Below, in pieces: positions 1 to 8,416 of a stretch of DNA of 64,000 nt. The position numbers were made by a program, and so were the translations under genes. How positions within the stretch are numbered: position 1 is the stretch's first letter; each line of letters starts with the position of its first letter. The notes beneath the pieces were generated by a model. The model saw only the letters and a list, made by a program, of their open reading frames with translations, had not been told where the DNA came from and ran no database searches. Source of the stretch: Beijerinckiaceae bacterium (GTDB lineage Bacteria > Pseudomonadota > Alphaproteobacteria > Rhizobiales > Beijerinckiaceae); NCBI GenBank assembly GCA_947452005.1, contig CANGBC010000001.1, positions 124,001-188,000 of the forward strand. Reading direction: 5' to 3'.

Positions 1-313
1 CCTGACGATATAATTTCCGATCGGCCTGGGCCCGGGGGCCTCGAACAGCAGCACCCTTTGAGCGATTGAGCATTCGGAATTGGATCCCGGCCTCATCAGC
101 CATCCGACCCATCAACCCGTCCAGGGCGTCTATTTCTCTGACGAGATGACCTTTCCCGAGGCCGCCGATCGCCGGATTGCACGACATCACACCAATCGAT
201 GCCGCACTCTGGGTCATCAAGGCAGTCCGAGCGCCCAAGCGCGCAGCTGCAGTAGCCGCTTCACAGCCAGCGTGGCCACCGCCTATTACGATTACATCAA
301 AGGAAAGGTTCAT
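1..313 (-). CDS. mnmG: tRNA uridine-5-carboxymethylaminomethyl modification enzyme MnmG, N-terminal part
   Basis: With MnmE, this FAD enzyme adds the carboxymethylaminomethyl group to the wobble uridine of certain tRNAs. The gene runs off the left edge; the first 104 codons are visible, starting at ATG 313. Residues 5-20 hold the FAD-binding dinucleotide fold ([14 protein letters not shown]). The conserved stretch [13 protein letters not shown] follows, and then a segment with RGPRAQADR, all typical of MnmG (GidA). It lies downstream of mnmE on the same strand with a parS site in the 66-bp gap, the usual rho-mnmE-mnmG order beside the alphaproteobacterial origin. Everything beyond residue 104 is outside the window. 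Confidence 0.96.
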   Translation of the reverse strand, partial: MNLSFDVIVIGGGHAGCEAATAAARLGARTALMTQSAASIGVMSCNPAIGGLGKGHLVREIDALDGLMGRMADEAGIQFRMLNRSKGAAVRGPRAQADRKLYRQ

Positions 314-350
314 TCTGAAGCTCTGTCGAAACGCACCCGAATCGGAAAAC

Positions 351-366
351 TGTTTCACGTGAAACA
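351..366. promoter_or_regulatory. parS centromere-like site (ParB binding)
   Basis: The sequence TGTTTCACGTGAAACA is a perfect 16-bp palindrome identical to the canonical chromosomal parS consensus. It lies in the gap between mnmE and mnmG, close to the predicted origin at 4.7-5.1 kb, where bacterial parS sites cluster. ParB would load here for origin segregation; parAB itself is not in the window but usually follows mnmG-rsmG. Confidence 0.93.
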
Positions 367-379
367 GTCTCATCTTTCA

Positions 380-1687
380 TTATTTGCCCATGCAAAAGCG
401 TGAGAAAATGGCGCCGAGAATGTCGTCAACGCCGATCCTGCCCATCAACGCTTCAAGCTCATTGGCGACGCGCCGTAGATCGTCCGCCATCAATTCGAGC
501 GCATTGCCATCGTTTCCCATGGCCAATTCCAAATGTCGAGCTGCCGTAGCCACGCAAGCATGTTGCCGCAGATTTGTGATCAAGGGCGGCTCACCGGACA
601 GCGCGACTGCCGCTCTCTCCTCTAAATGCCGCAATAATTCCCCGATTCCCTGCCCGCTCACAACCGACAGCCCAACATCCGCCCAAGGCGGGAGCTTGTC
701 GAGCAAATCCATTTTGGTCGCCACGCGCAACTGGTCCGCCTGTCCGAACGCAACCGAATCGACCGTCGCTCTCGCGTCACCAAGCCAAAGAACAAGGTCA
801 GCCCGGCCAATCTCCCGCTCTGTACGTTCGATCCCAATACGTTCGACGGGATCACTGGTCTCCCTTAGGCCTGCCGTATCTGACACCAGAACACTGTAGC
901 CACCGAGATCAAACTCGACTTCGATGACATCCCGCGTCGTCCCGGCATGTTCGGAGACGATAGCCACATCACGCCGGACGAGAGCATTCATCAGGGATGA
1001 TTTCCCGGCGTTTGGCGGGCCCGCCAGCGCGACACGATAACCAGATCTAATCCGCTCGCCGCGGTTCGCATCAATCAACGCAGCTTGCAAACCCGCTGAC
1101 AGCTGCAACAAAATATTACGCACCTGAGGCATCACGCCCGAAGGCGCGTCACCCTCGTCGGCAAAATCGATCTCGGCCTCAAGCAAAGAAAAGGCGTCGA
1201 GCAGCAAATCTCGCCACTCAGCCGCTCGATCTGCAAGATGCCCTCCCGCTTGCGTGAGTGCCTGCCGACGCTGCGCCTCTGTCCGCGAGTCAATCAGATC
1301 AGCAATTCCCTCGACAGAGGTTAGCGCCAATTTACCATTCTCAAAAGATCGTCGAATAAATTCTCCGGGTTCAGCCATACGGCAACCGTCTTCAGCGGCC
1401 AATGCCTGGAACAAGCGCGCGATCACTGCGCGGCTCCCATGTACTTGAAATTCCAAGGAATTCTCGCCCGTGAAGCTATTGGGCGCCGTAAAACTGATCA
1501 CCAGACCATGATCAATCACCACGCCATCACGCGGATCACGGATAGGCCGATAGACAGCCTGACGCGCTGGAAACTGGGCACCACAATAACGCTCGGAAAT
1601 GTGACCGGCGCGAGGTCCTGAGATCCGCACAACGGCAACCCCACAGCCGAGCGAGCCACTGGCAAGGGCAAAAATAGTGTCCGTCAT
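380..1687 (-). CDS. mnmE: tRNA modification GTPase MnmE
   Basis: Partner of MnmG in wobble-uridine (xm5U34) modification of tRNA; a potassium-dependent dimeric G protein. The 435-residue product has the N-terminal formyl-tetrahydrofolate domain (about 1-120). The helical domain holds an inserted G domain with G1 GPPNAGKS (223-230), G3 DTAG (270-273) and G4 TKMD (314-317). The C-terminal FCMGK carries the catalytic Cys432 of the CxGK motif. Length is close to that of other alphaproteobacterial MnmE. It sits between rho and mnmG on the same strand. Confidence 0.97.
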   Translation of the reverse strand: MTDTIFALASGSLGCGVAVVRISGPRAGHISERYCGAQFPARQAVYRPIRDPRDGVVIDHGLVISFTAPNSFTGENSLEFQVHGSRAVIARLFQALAAEDGCRMAEPGEFIRRSFENGKLALTSVEGIADLIDSRTEAQRRQALTQAGGHLADRAAEWRDLLLDAFSLLEAEIDFADEGDAPSGVMPQVRNILLQLSAGLQAALIDANRGERIRSGYRVALAGPPNAGKSSLMNALVRRDVAIVSEHAGTTRDVIEVEFDLGGYSVLVSDTAGLRETSDPVERIGIERTEREIGRADLVLWLGDARATVDSVAFGQADQLRVATKMDLLDKLPPWADVGLSVVSGQGIGELLRHLEERAAVALSGEPPLITNLRQHACVATAARHLELAMGNDGNALELMADDLRRVANELEALMGRIGVDDILGAIFSRFCMGK

Positions 1688-1756
1688 AAGACCCTCGCAC
1701 CAAGCCAGGCCGGACGGGGACGCGGGATGATATCCCCGCTATCCCCTCAATTCACA

Positions 1757-3025
1757 TCAGGTGTTCATAGACTCGAAGAAGCTCGCATTGCCCTTCGGCG
1801 TTTCGCGAAGTTTCCCGAGCAAGAATTCAATCGCGTCCACAGTCCCCATCGGATTGAGGATACGACGCAGCACATACATCTTCTTGAGTATGTCTGCCGG
1901 CACCAGCAGATCTTCTTTGCGTGTGCCAGAGCGCGTGATGTCCAGCGCCGGGAACGTCCGCTTATCGGCGACCTTACGATCAAGAATAATTTCGGAGTTA
2001 CCCGTGCCCTTGAATTCTTCAAAGATCACTTCGTCCATACGTGAGCCCGTATCGATCAAAGCGGTAGCAATAATCGTCAGCGAGCCGCCTTCCTCGATGT
2101 TACGCGCCGCGCCGAAAAAGCGCTTGGGACGCTGCAGAGCATTCGCATCCACACCGCCCGTCAACACCTTTCCGGATGACGGCACAACGGTGTTGTAAGC
2201 GCGTCCAAGACGCGTAATCGAATCCAGCAAGATGACAACGTCACGACCATGCTCGACCAACCGCTTGGCCTTTTCGATCACCATTTCGGCAACCTGGACG
2301 TGCCGCACAGCCGGTTCATCGAAGGTTGAAGAAACCACCTCACCCTTCACAGACCGCTGCATATCAGTCACTTCTTCAGGCCGTTCATCGATCAACAGAA
2401 CGATAAGATAGCATTCTGGATGGTTCGCGGTGACTGATTGCGCGATGTTTTGCAGCAGAACGGTCTTACCAGTACGAGGAGGCGCAACGATCAACGCGCG
2501 CTGACCCTTACCAATCGGCGAAACAATATCGATAATGCGAGACGACAAATCCTTGCGCGTCGGATCATCAATTTCGAGCTTCAAACGCTGATCCGGGTAG
2601 AGCGGTGTCAGGTTATCGAAGTGCACCTTGTGACGCACTTTTTCCGGATCTTCAAAATTGATCGTGTTGACCTTGAGAAGAGCAAAATACCGCTCGCCCT
2701 CTTTGGGGCTGCGGATCAAACCTTCGACCGTGTCACCTGTCCGCAAGCCAAACCGCCGAATTTGCGATGGCGAAACGTAAATATCATCCGGCCCGGCCAA
2801 ATAATTTGCGTCCGGAGACCGCAAGAAACCAAAGCCATCAAGGAGTACTTCGACAACCCCTTCTCCGATGATCTCAATATCTCGGCTGGCCAACTGCTTC
2901 AGGATCGCAAACATCAATTCCTGTTTGCGCATGATGGAAGCGTTTTCGACCTCGTGCTCCTCCGCAAAAGCGAGGAGTTCCGTCGCCGATTTACGCTTGA
3001 GATCCTGAAGTTTGATTTCCCGCAT
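1757..3025 (-). CDS. rho: transcription termination factor Rho
   Basis: Hexameric RNA helicase that ends transcription at Rho-dependent sites. The 422-residue protein has an N-terminal helical Rho_N domain (1-45), a cold-shock-like RNA-binding domain with RNP1 (DGFGFLRSP, about 63-71) and a RecA-like motor. The motor has Walker A APPRTGKT (181-188) and Walker B VVILLD (253-258). It lies upstream of mnmE with a 69-bp gap. The 197-bp leader before it holds a small terminator-like hairpin, so autogenous attenuation is possible, as known for rho in other bacteria. Confidence 0.98.
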   Translation of the reverse strand: MREIKLQDLKRKSATELLAFAEEHEVENASIMRKQELMFAILKQLASRDIEIIGEGVVEVLLDGFGFLRSPDANYLAGPDDIYVSPSQIRRFGLRTGDTVEGLIRSPKEGERYFALLKVNTINFEDPEKVRHKVHFDNLTPLYPDQRLKLEIDDPTRKDLSSRIIDIVSPIGKGQRALIVAPPRTGKTVLLQNIAQSVTANHPECYLIVLLIDERPEEVTDMQRSVKGEVVSSTFDEPAVRHVQVAEMVIEKAKRLVEHGRDVVILLDSITRLGRAYNTVVPSSGKVLTGGVDANALQRPKRFFGAARNIEEGGSLTIIATALIDTGSRMDEVIFEEFKGTGNSEIILDRKVADKRTFPALDITRSGTRKEDLLVPADILKKMYVLRRILNPMGTVDAIEFLLGKLRETPKGNASFFESMNT

Positions 3026-3039
3026 GGGAGCTAGTCCTT

Positions 3040-3065
3040 AAAAAGTCCCGCGCTGAGAGAGCGGG
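3040..3065 (-). terminator. terminator-like hairpin in the rho leader (possible attenuator)
   Basis: On the minus strand CCCGC and GCGGG (3065-3061 and 3051-3047) can form a short 5-bp stem with a 9-nt loop, followed closely by a run of five T (3044-3040), 14 bp before the rho start codon. This could end transcription before rho. The stem is short, so this is weak evidence. Confidence 0.3.
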
Positions 3066-3222
3066 CCGAAGAGATCGTTTGGGAGGGCAGCTGAACAGGC
3101 GGGGAAGAGAACCCAAGGCCTATCGCAAAGCGCGCCTTTTAGGAGGGACCACACAGGTAACTTAAAACATCTGGGTGATCAAGCGACGGCGACACAGATG
3201 CTCGCCGCCCAACAATCCAGCG

Positions 3223-3651
3223 TCAGCTGAACGGCTTCAAAATAACCAAGCCGACAATCAGGATCATCAAGACAGTTGGGACTTCGTTCAGAATACGAAA
3301 GAACCGTCCGCTCCGCTTATTGATCCCAGCGGCAAAATCCTTTCGTAACCGTCCAAGAAAACCATGGGCTCCTGACATCAGGATCACGAGGATAACCTTG
3401 CTGATAAACCAAGGCTCGATCCAAAAGACTGAAATTGTCGCCAAATAAAGACCTGTCAGCCAGGCGACAACGAGCGCCGGGGTCATAATATAGCGATAGA
3501 GCCGGAATTCCATGACCTCAAAAAGCTTTCCAGGCTCCGACTGAGGTAGAACACCAGCGTGATAGACAAACAGCCGCGGCAGATAGAGGAGGCCGGCCAT
3601 CCAGGAAATCACAGCCAAAATATGAAGCGTTTTGACCCAAAGGTAGATCAT
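3223..3651 (-). CDS. hemJ: protoporphyrinogen IX oxidase HemJ
   Basis: Membrane protein of about 142 residues with four predicted hydrophobic helices. It oxidises protoporphyrinogen IX to protoporphyrin IX late in heme synthesis, replacing HemG/HemY in most alphaproteobacteria. Family features include an early conserved His in the first helix (VKTLHILAVISWMAGLLYLPRL), the HGFLGRLRKDFA stretch in the middle and a C-terminal hydrophobic helix. Its ATG overlaps the hemE stop by one base (TAATG), so hemE and hemJ are translationally coupled; both act in the same pathway. Confidence 0.93.
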   Translation of the reverse strand: MIYLWVKTLHILAVISWMAGLLYLPRLFVYHAGVLPQSEPGKLFEVMEFRLYRYIMTPALVVAWLTGLYLATISVFWIEPWFISKVILVILMSGAHGFLGRLRKDFAAGINKRSGRFFRILNEVPTVLMILIVGLVILKPFS

Positions 3652-4691
3652 TACCCGCCTCTGACCCGCGCGACCATTTGCTCAACATGAGCAATCGGGG
3701 TCTCTGGTGTGATGCCGTGACCTAAGTTGAAAATATATGGCCTCCCAGAAAACGCAGCCTTGATCCGGTCCACATTTTCATCCAGAGCTCGGCCACCCGC
3801 GATCAACGCAAGCGGATCGAGATTGCCCTGAACCGTTTTTTTCGGCTGGATCGTCTTGGCAACCCAAGACAGATCAGCAGATGTGTCAAGGCCGATTGCG
3901 TTAATGCCAGGATGGCTCGTAAACGCCTCCAGATGCGACCCAACGCCTCTAGGGAACGCGATAACCCGGGCGTGAGGCACACGAGCCTTAAGTCCCTCTG
4001 TGATCGCGAGGATGGGTTTCAGACACCATCTCTCAAATTCAATAACCGGAAGAACCCCTGCCCAGGAATCAAAGATCTGCACTGATTCCACACCAGCCTG
4101 AAACTGGTGCTCCAAATAATCAATCGACGCAGTCACCAAAATATCGATAAGATTCTGAAATAAAACAGGATTTTGGTAAGCAAAGAGACGCGCGGGCTTT
4201 TGATCTGGGGTGCCACGCCCGGCAATCATATAACTCGCAACCGTCCACGGTGCGCCACAAAAGCCAATTAGCGAGGTCTCTGACGGGAGCGCCGTTTTCA
4301 GCCTATCGATTGTCTCAAAAACAGGTCCGAGCCGCTCCAGATCAATTTTATCTCGTAAAGCCGCCAATCCGGCTGCATCCTCAATAGGCGGTAAACGCGG
4401 ACCCTCGCCCTGCTCAAAGCTCACCTTTTGACCCAGAGCGTCCGGAACCACCAAAATATCACTAAAAAGGATCGCCGCATCAAAGCCAAAACGACGAATG
4501 GGCTGAAGCGTTGCTTCGGTCGCGAGCTTTGGGGAATAGCAAAAATCGAGAAAGGTTGGGACGCTTGCTCTGATCTCGCGATATTCAGGAAGATAACGGC
4601 CCGCCTGACGCATCATCCAAAGTGGCGGGATCGGGCTCGAATGACCATCGAGAGCTTGAACGAAGAGCTTGTTTTCCGGTTTATGCGACAC
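3651..4691 (-). CDS. hemE: uroporphyrinogen decarboxylase HemE
   Basis: Decarboxylates uroporphyrinogen III to coproporphyrinogen III. I chose the GTG at 4691, giving 346 residues, the usual family length. An AAGGGA sequence lies a few bases upstream, and the N-terminal signature WMMRQAGRYLPEYRE then sits at 25-39 as in other HemE. The frame stays open to ATG 4787, but those 32 extra codons would encode a lysine-rich stretch that is really the AT-rich tract of the predicted origin. GFCGAPWT and NLGHGI are further family motifs. hemE beside the origin is a conserved alphaproteobacterial arrangement. Confidence 0.96.
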   Translation of the reverse strand: MSHKPENKLFVQALDGHSSPIPPLWMMRQAGRYLPEYREIRASVPTFLDFCYSPKLATEATLQPIRRFGFDAAILFSDILVVPDALGQKVSFEQGEGPRLPPIEDAAGLAALRDKIDLERLGPVFETIDRLKTALPSETSLIGFCGAPWTVASYMIAGRGTPDQKPARLFAYQNPVLFQNLIDILVTASIDYLEHQFQAGVESVQIFDSWAGVLPVIEFERWCLKPILAITEGLKARVPHARVIAFPRGVGSHLEAFTSHPGINAIGLDTSADLSWVAKTIQPKKTVQGNLDPLALIAGGRALDENVDRIKAAFSGRPYIFNLGHGITPETPIAHVEQMVARVRGG

Positions 4692-4722
4692 GATCCGCCT
4701 ATCCCTTAAAAAAACCTTCAAA

Positions 4723-4743
4723 GATCTTTTGATCTTTTTCTTC
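4723..4743 (+). repeat. 13-mer-like repeats in the predicted DNA unwinding element
   Basis: GATCTTTTGATCT (4723-4735) and GATCTTTTTCTTC (4731-4743) each match the E. coli 13-mer consensus GATCTNTTNTTTT at 11 of 13 positions and overlap by five bases. They sit in the AT-rich part of the origin, 57 bp before the best DnaA box, the same order as in E. coli oriC. The role as the unwinding element is inferred. Confidence 0.6.
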
Positions 4744-4788
4744 TTCTTATTAGACCCCTGATTACCGTGGCACCAGAGAGTGAACAAG

Positions 4789-4808
4789 TTAAGCCTTCGT
4801 TATCCACC
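4789..4808 (+). promoter_or_regulatory. overlapping CtrA half-box pair and DnaA box in oriC
   Basis: TTAA-N7-TTAT (4789-4803) differs by one base from the CtrA consensus TTAA-N7-TTAA. Its right half is the start of the DnaA box TTATCCACC (4800-4808). Such overlap would let CtrA block DnaA, the logic known from Caulobacter. Confidence 0.55.
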
Positions 4809-4850
4809 TGTCCCCACAGATCACCATACTTCATGGAACCTGTGGATGGG

Positions 4851-4865
4851 TTAATAAAAGTTTAA
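4851..4865 (+). promoter_or_regulatory. CtrA box (TTAA-N7-TTAA) in oriC
   Basis: TTAATAAAAGTTTAA matches the CtrA full-site consensus exactly. It follows the minus-strand DnaA-like box at 4841-4849 by one base. CtrA binding at oriC represses replication in Caulobacter; the same role here is inferred. Confidence 0.6.
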
Positions 4866-5094
4866 CGATAACAAAGCATCAAGCCCCAAACACTCCGGGC
4901 AAGTGCACATCTTGTTATGGGTATTCACTTTGCCCCCGGTCACGCTGGCTTTATAGCCCCCAATGTCTTTAATGTTAATTGAAATCGGGGTTAGCGTGGC
5001 TTGGCAACCCGCGACCTGCTCCCGAAGCCCCCTTTTTCCGACTTAGTCCCCAATCATACAGGCTTTGTGGACAGGCCAAACGCATGGATCGAAT

Positions 5095-5928
5095 GTGGGA
5101 CGTAATTATTTTCATCTCCACTTGGTCTCTGATGCCACCGGCGAAACGTTGATCGCGGTGAGCCGTGCCGTCACGGCGCAGTTTCAGGGTGTGTCGTCTA
5201 TTGAACACGTCTACCCTCTCCTGAGGACACGCGCTCAACTTGATCGAGCGATAGCAGAGATCGAATCCGCTCCTGGGATTGTCCTCTTTACTTTGGTCGA
5301 TCCTGAATTGACGAGCGTACTGGTCAATTCCTGCCGAGAATGTGGCAGTCCCTGCCTGTCTGTTTTGGAACCCATCTTCGGAATGTTTCAATCTTATTTG
5401 GGCACAGCACAGACATCGCGGCCCGGCGCACAGCACATGCTCAATGCAGAATATTTCAGGCGAATTGATGCGCTGAATTTCACCATGATGCATGACGACG
5501 GGCAACAGGTCGAAAATCTTGAAGAAGCGGATGTCTTATTGCTCGGCGTTAGCCGAACATCCAAGACCCCCACCAGTATTTATCTCGCAAACCGCGGCAT
5601 CAAGACGGCCAATATCCCGCTGGTGCCTGGCGTGTCATTGCCACCTTTTGTTGAGAAGTTGAAACGGCCACTCATCGTCGGCCTCATCGCCTCACCGGAA
5701 CGAATCGTGCAGATCCGCCAGAACCGATTGCTTGCACTAAACGCCGACCAAGAAAGCCCTTACGTTGATCGCACAGCCGTGGCCGCAGAAATCGCTCATT
5801 CCAAAAGACTTTTTGCGGAACGCGGATGGTCAATGATTGACGTGACGCGTCGCTCGATTGAGGAAACAGCAGCTGCCATCCTCGATCTCTACAAAGAGCA
5901 TCGTATGAAATTTATTGCGGAGGGTTGA
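5095..5928 (+). CDS. pyruvate, phosphate dikinase regulatory protein (bifunctional kinase/phosphorylase, DUF299)
   Basis: Proteins of this family reversibly phosphorylate PPDK or PEP synthase at a threonine, using ADP to inactivate and phosphate to reactivate. The 277-residue product starts here at GTG 5095, so that it begins close to the conserved YFHLHLVSDATGETL (5-19). A TTG at 5065 would add ten residues lying in an origin DnaA-like box. The P-loop-like GVSRTSKT is at 151-158, followed by YLANRG. It is the first gene right of the origin, where this gene (the 'RP001' position) is conserved, and it is followed 4 bp later by maf. Confidence 0.92.
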   Translation: MGRNYFHLHLVSDATGETLIAVSRAVTAQFQGVSSIEHVYPLLRTRAQLDRAIAEIESAPGIVLFTLVDPELTSVLVNSCRECGSPCLSVLEPIFGMFQSYLGTAQTSRPGAQHMLNAEYFRRIDALNFTMMHDDGQQVENLEEADVLLLGVSRTSKTPTSIYLANRGIKTANIPLVPGVSLPPFVEKLKRPLIVGLIASPERIVQIRQNRLLALNADQESPYVDRTAVAAEIAHSKRLFAERGWSMIDVTRRSIEETAAAILDLYKEHRMKFIAEG

Positions 5929-5932
5929 TGTC

Positions 5933-6556
5933 ATGACGCTCAGCTCACTCTGGCAGGATAAAGATCCCCTCATACTGGCATCTACGAGCGTGACACGGCT
6001 CAAGCTCCTTCAGGACATCTTTATCCCGGTTGACCCTGTCGGGCCCGATATCAATGAACGGGGCATTGAAGAAATTCTTCAGGCTGAAAACACACACCCA
6101 GCGCAAATTGCATTGGCACTCGCCGATGCGAAGGCAAGGGAAGTAGCTAAAAATAACGCGGGTAGATGGATCGTTGCAGCTGACCAAACTCTGGCTCTGG
6201 GCGCGGAGCAATTTCACAAGCCCAATTCGATTGAACAAGCCGGCGCGCAACTGAAAAAGTTGCGCGGCCAAACGCATCAGCTCCACTCGGCTTTTGTCTG
6301 TTATCGGGGCGAAGAACGACGCTTTGCGCACGTTGAGACCGCGCAACTGACGATGCGCGAGTTTAGTGACACATTCCTGACGTCTTATCTGAACGCCGCC
6401 GGGTCACGCGTGACGCACAGTGTTGGTGCGTACCAAATCGAGGGCCTAGGCATCCATCTCTTTGAGAAAATTGAAGGTAATCACAGCACGATCCTCGGAC
6501 TTCCCTTAATCCCACTCCTCGCGTTTTTACGCGACGCTGGCTTGGTCGAGGCCTGA
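5933..6556 (+). CDS. maf: Maf-family nucleotide pyrophosphatase
   Basis: Maf proteins hydrolyse non-canonical or canonical nucleoside triphosphates to monophosphates and pyrophosphate. The start ATG 5933 is preceded by GGAGGG with 8-bp spacing; an in-frame TTG at 5915 would overlap ppsR. The 207-residue protein has the N-terminal signature LASTSVTRLKLL (15-26), slightly off the usual ASxSxxRRxLL. A central AADQTL and the later YQIEGLG stretch are typical. In many Rhizobiales aroE follows maf; here coaE starts 6 bp after the stop. Confidence 0.9.
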   Translation: MTLSSLWQDKDPLILASTSVTRLKLLQDIFIPVDPVGPDINERGIEEILQAENTHPAQIALALADAKAREVAKNNAGRWIVAADQTLALGAEQFHKPNSIEQAGAQLKKLRGQTHQLHSAFVCYRGEERRFAHVETAQLTMREFSDTFLTSYLNAAGSRVTHSVGAYQIEGLGIHLFEKIEGNHSTILGLPLIPLLAFLRDAGLVEA

Positions 6557-6562
6557 ACCGAT

Positions 6563-7141
6563 ATGCGAAAGATTGGGCTCACAGGTTCTATTGGAATGGG
6601 TAAATCGGCCACCGCGGCCATTTTCAAAGAGTTTGGCGTTCCGGTGCATGATTCGGATCTCGCAGTTCACGAGATTTATGCGAGCCCTGAAGCCGCGCCA
6701 ATTCTCGCGGCTTTCCCTTCAGCGGCAGGAAATGGCGGGGCCGACCGTAAAAAGCTCGCTGAAATTGTCCTGAACGATCCCGCTGCTATGAAGCAACTCG
6801 AGGCGATCGTTCACCCACTCGTTTCCGCGCATCGACAGGCTTTTCTTGAGCGGGCTCGCCAAAAAGGTGCGCGTTTTGCTGTCTGTGATGTCCCGTTGCT
6901 TTTCGAAACCAGACTCGACCGCGACATGGACGTTGTTTTGGTCGTTTCAGCCCCTTTTGCCGTGCAAAAGGCCCGGGTGTTGCAGCGACCTGGAATGACG
7001 CAAGCAAAGTTTGATGCCATTCTGGCGAAACAGATTCCCGACGAGGACAAACGTCGACGCGCGCATCTGGTGGTGGATACGTCAAATGGCTTTGAGGATA
7101 CCCGCCGTCAGATTGACCGATTCTTGCGTACGCTCGTCTGA
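6563..7141 (+). CDS. coaE: dephospho-CoA kinase
   Basis: Phosphorylates the ribose 3'-hydroxyl of dephospho-CoA, the last step of coenzyme A synthesis. The 192-residue P-loop kinase begins with GLTGSIGMGKS, whose P-loop is at 8-15. The HPLV (about 88-91) and DVPLLFE (about 109-115) motifs are typical. It follows maf by 6 bp and precedes dnaQ by 25 bp, so the four rightward genes after the origin form one operon. Two other CoA enzymes, coaA and coaBC, are in this window. Confidence 0.96.
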   Translation: MRKIGLTGSIGMGKSATAAIFKEFGVPVHDSDLAVHEIYASPEAAPILAAFPSAAGNGGADRKKLAEIVLNDPAAMKQLEAIVHPLVSAHRQAFLERARQKGARFAVCDVPLLFETRLDRDMDVVLVVSAPFAVQKARVLQRPGMTQAKFDAILAKQIPDEDKRRRAHLVVDTSNGFEDTRRQIDRFLRTLV

Positions 7142-7166
7142 ACGCTGCTGATCAAACAGGACTGGT

Positions 7167-7862
7167 ATGCGACAAATCATCCTCGACACAGAGACGACAG
7201 GCCTAGACCCGGCAACGGGCGACCGAATTGTGGAAATCGCCTGCGTAGAAACTCTGAATACCGTTCCAACGGGAGAGCATTTTCACGTCTATATCGATCC
7301 ACAGCGCGATATGCCGGACGAGGCATTTCGGGTTCATGGACTGTCGGCGCAATTTTTGAAAGGTAAGCCAACCTTCGACCAGATCGTCGAAGATTTTCTG
7401 GCTTTCGTGGACGATTCAGTTCTCGTCATTCATAATGCCGAATTCGATATGCGCTTCATCAATGCTGAATTGAAGCGCTGCGGACGTGACCCCTTGTTGA
7501 TGGATCGCGTCATCGACACTCTGGCCATGGCGCGCCGCAAACATCCAGGCTCACCGGCGTCTCTGGACGCATTATGTTCGCGCTATCGCATCGACAATTC
7601 ACGCCGCGTGCAGCATGGCGCCTTGCTTGATGCTGAATTGCTGGCAGAGGTTTATGTCGAACTCAGTGGTGGGCGGCAATCCACACTCGTTCTGGCTAGC
7701 GAGATCAAAGTCGTAGAAAAAGCCGAAGCAATCGAAGTACGCCCGAGGCCCGAGCCACTGGTATCTTCAGTCAATTCAGAAGACGAAAACGCCCACCGTT
7801 CCTTTATCGGAAAGATGGGCGAAAAAGCTGTCTGGCTGAAATATCTCGGACCGCTCTCTTAA
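7167..7862 (+). CDS. dnaQ: DNA polymerase III epsilon subunit (proofreading exonuclease)
   Basis: 3'-5' exonuclease that proofreads for the replicative polymerase. The 231-residue DEDDh enzyme shows all five active-site residues: D7 and E9 in LDTETTG, D94 in HNAEFD, H150 and D155 in HGALLDAEL. The C-terminal extension after residue 175 would bind the alpha subunit. It ends the ppsR-maf-coaE-dnaQ operon and overlaps the end of convergent secB by 4 bp. Confidence 0.96.
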   Translation: MRQIILDTETTGLDPATGDRIVEIACVETLNTVPTGEHFHVYIDPQRDMPDEAFRVHGLSAQFLKGKPTFDQIVEDFLAFVDDSVLVIHNAEFDMRFINAELKRCGRDPLLMDRVIDTLAMARRKHPGSPASLDALCSRYRIDNSRRVQHGALLDAELLAEVYVELSGGRQSTLVLASEIKVVEKAEAIEVRPRPEPLVSSVNSEDENAHRSFIGKMGEKAVWLKYLGPLS

Positions 7863-8335
7863 GAGACGGTCGGCTGATTTTCACTTTCAGCAAGGCGTTG
7901 CCGATAGAGGCTCACGAAATCAATCGGATCAATCAGAAGCGGCGGGAAACCGCCGCCACGGATCGCATTGGCAACGATTTCACGCGCGAATGGAAAGAGG
8001 AGGCGAGGACATTCGATCATAAGGATCGGGTGCAGATCCTGCTCGGGAATGTTCTGCACGCGAAAAACGCCACCGTAGGTCAGATCGAAGCGGAACAATG
8101 TATTTGTAGCTTCGACGGCGGACCCCTCAAGCACCAACTCAATTTCGTAATCAGACGCCGCGAGTTGGCGCATGTTCACATTCACTTGGATTGAGATCTC
8201 CGGACCTCCCTGCTGTGAAGTCAAGGAGCGCGGCGCATTCGGATTTTCGAAGGACAGATCCTTCGTATATTGCGCCAGGACGTTCATCTGGGGCACCAGA
8301 TCCTGAGAGGCGCCGTTCCCGTTTGCGTCCGTCAT
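7859..8335 (-). CDS. secB: protein-export chaperone SecB
   Basis: Tetrameric chaperone that keeps preproteins unfolded and delivers them to SecA. The 158-residue protein has the conserved core: [14 protein letters not shown] (about 22-35), [27 protein letters not shown] and [16 protein letters not shown]. The strand is opposite to dnaQ, with a convergent 4-bp overlap of the ends. Confidence 0.97.
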   Translation of the reverse strand: MTDANGNGASQDLVPQMNVLAQYTKDLSFENPNAPRSLTSQQGGPEISIQVNVNMRQLAASDYEIELVLEGSAVEATNTLFRFDLTYGGVFRVQNIPEQDLHPILMIECPRLLFPFAREIVANAIRGGGFPPLLIDPIDFVSLYRQRLAESENQPTVS

Positions 8336-8416
8336 TTCGTCTGTCTCCGATAAAAATCATCTGCGCGGCGGGTAACATGCTGGCTCTGTCTTCACAAGCC
8401 AACAGAGCGTCAAAAA

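Larger units (their letters stand above)
4692..5094. other. predicted chromosomal replication origin (oriC)
   Basis: This 403-bp non-coding region separates leftward hemE from rightward ppsR, the position of oriC in Caulobacter and Sinorhizobium. It holds an AT-rich tract with two overlapping GATCT-type 13-mers (4723-4743) and a DnaA box TTATCCACC (4800-4808, one mismatch to TTATCCACA). Two 7/9 boxes lie at 4841-4849 and 5066-5074 on the minus strand. A full CtrA box is at 4851-4865 and a near-match at 4789-4803. Gene direction flips here. The identification rests on position plus motifs; GC skew over the chromosome would confirm it. Confidence 0.85.

Noticed and set aside
80-403. 107-codon plus-strand frame at the left edge
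   Set aside because: It is antisense to the mnmG start and runs through parS; no family resemblance.
4975-5505. 176-codon minus-strand frame crossing the origin and ppsR
   Set aside because: It lies antisense to a well-supported gene and shows no known motif.
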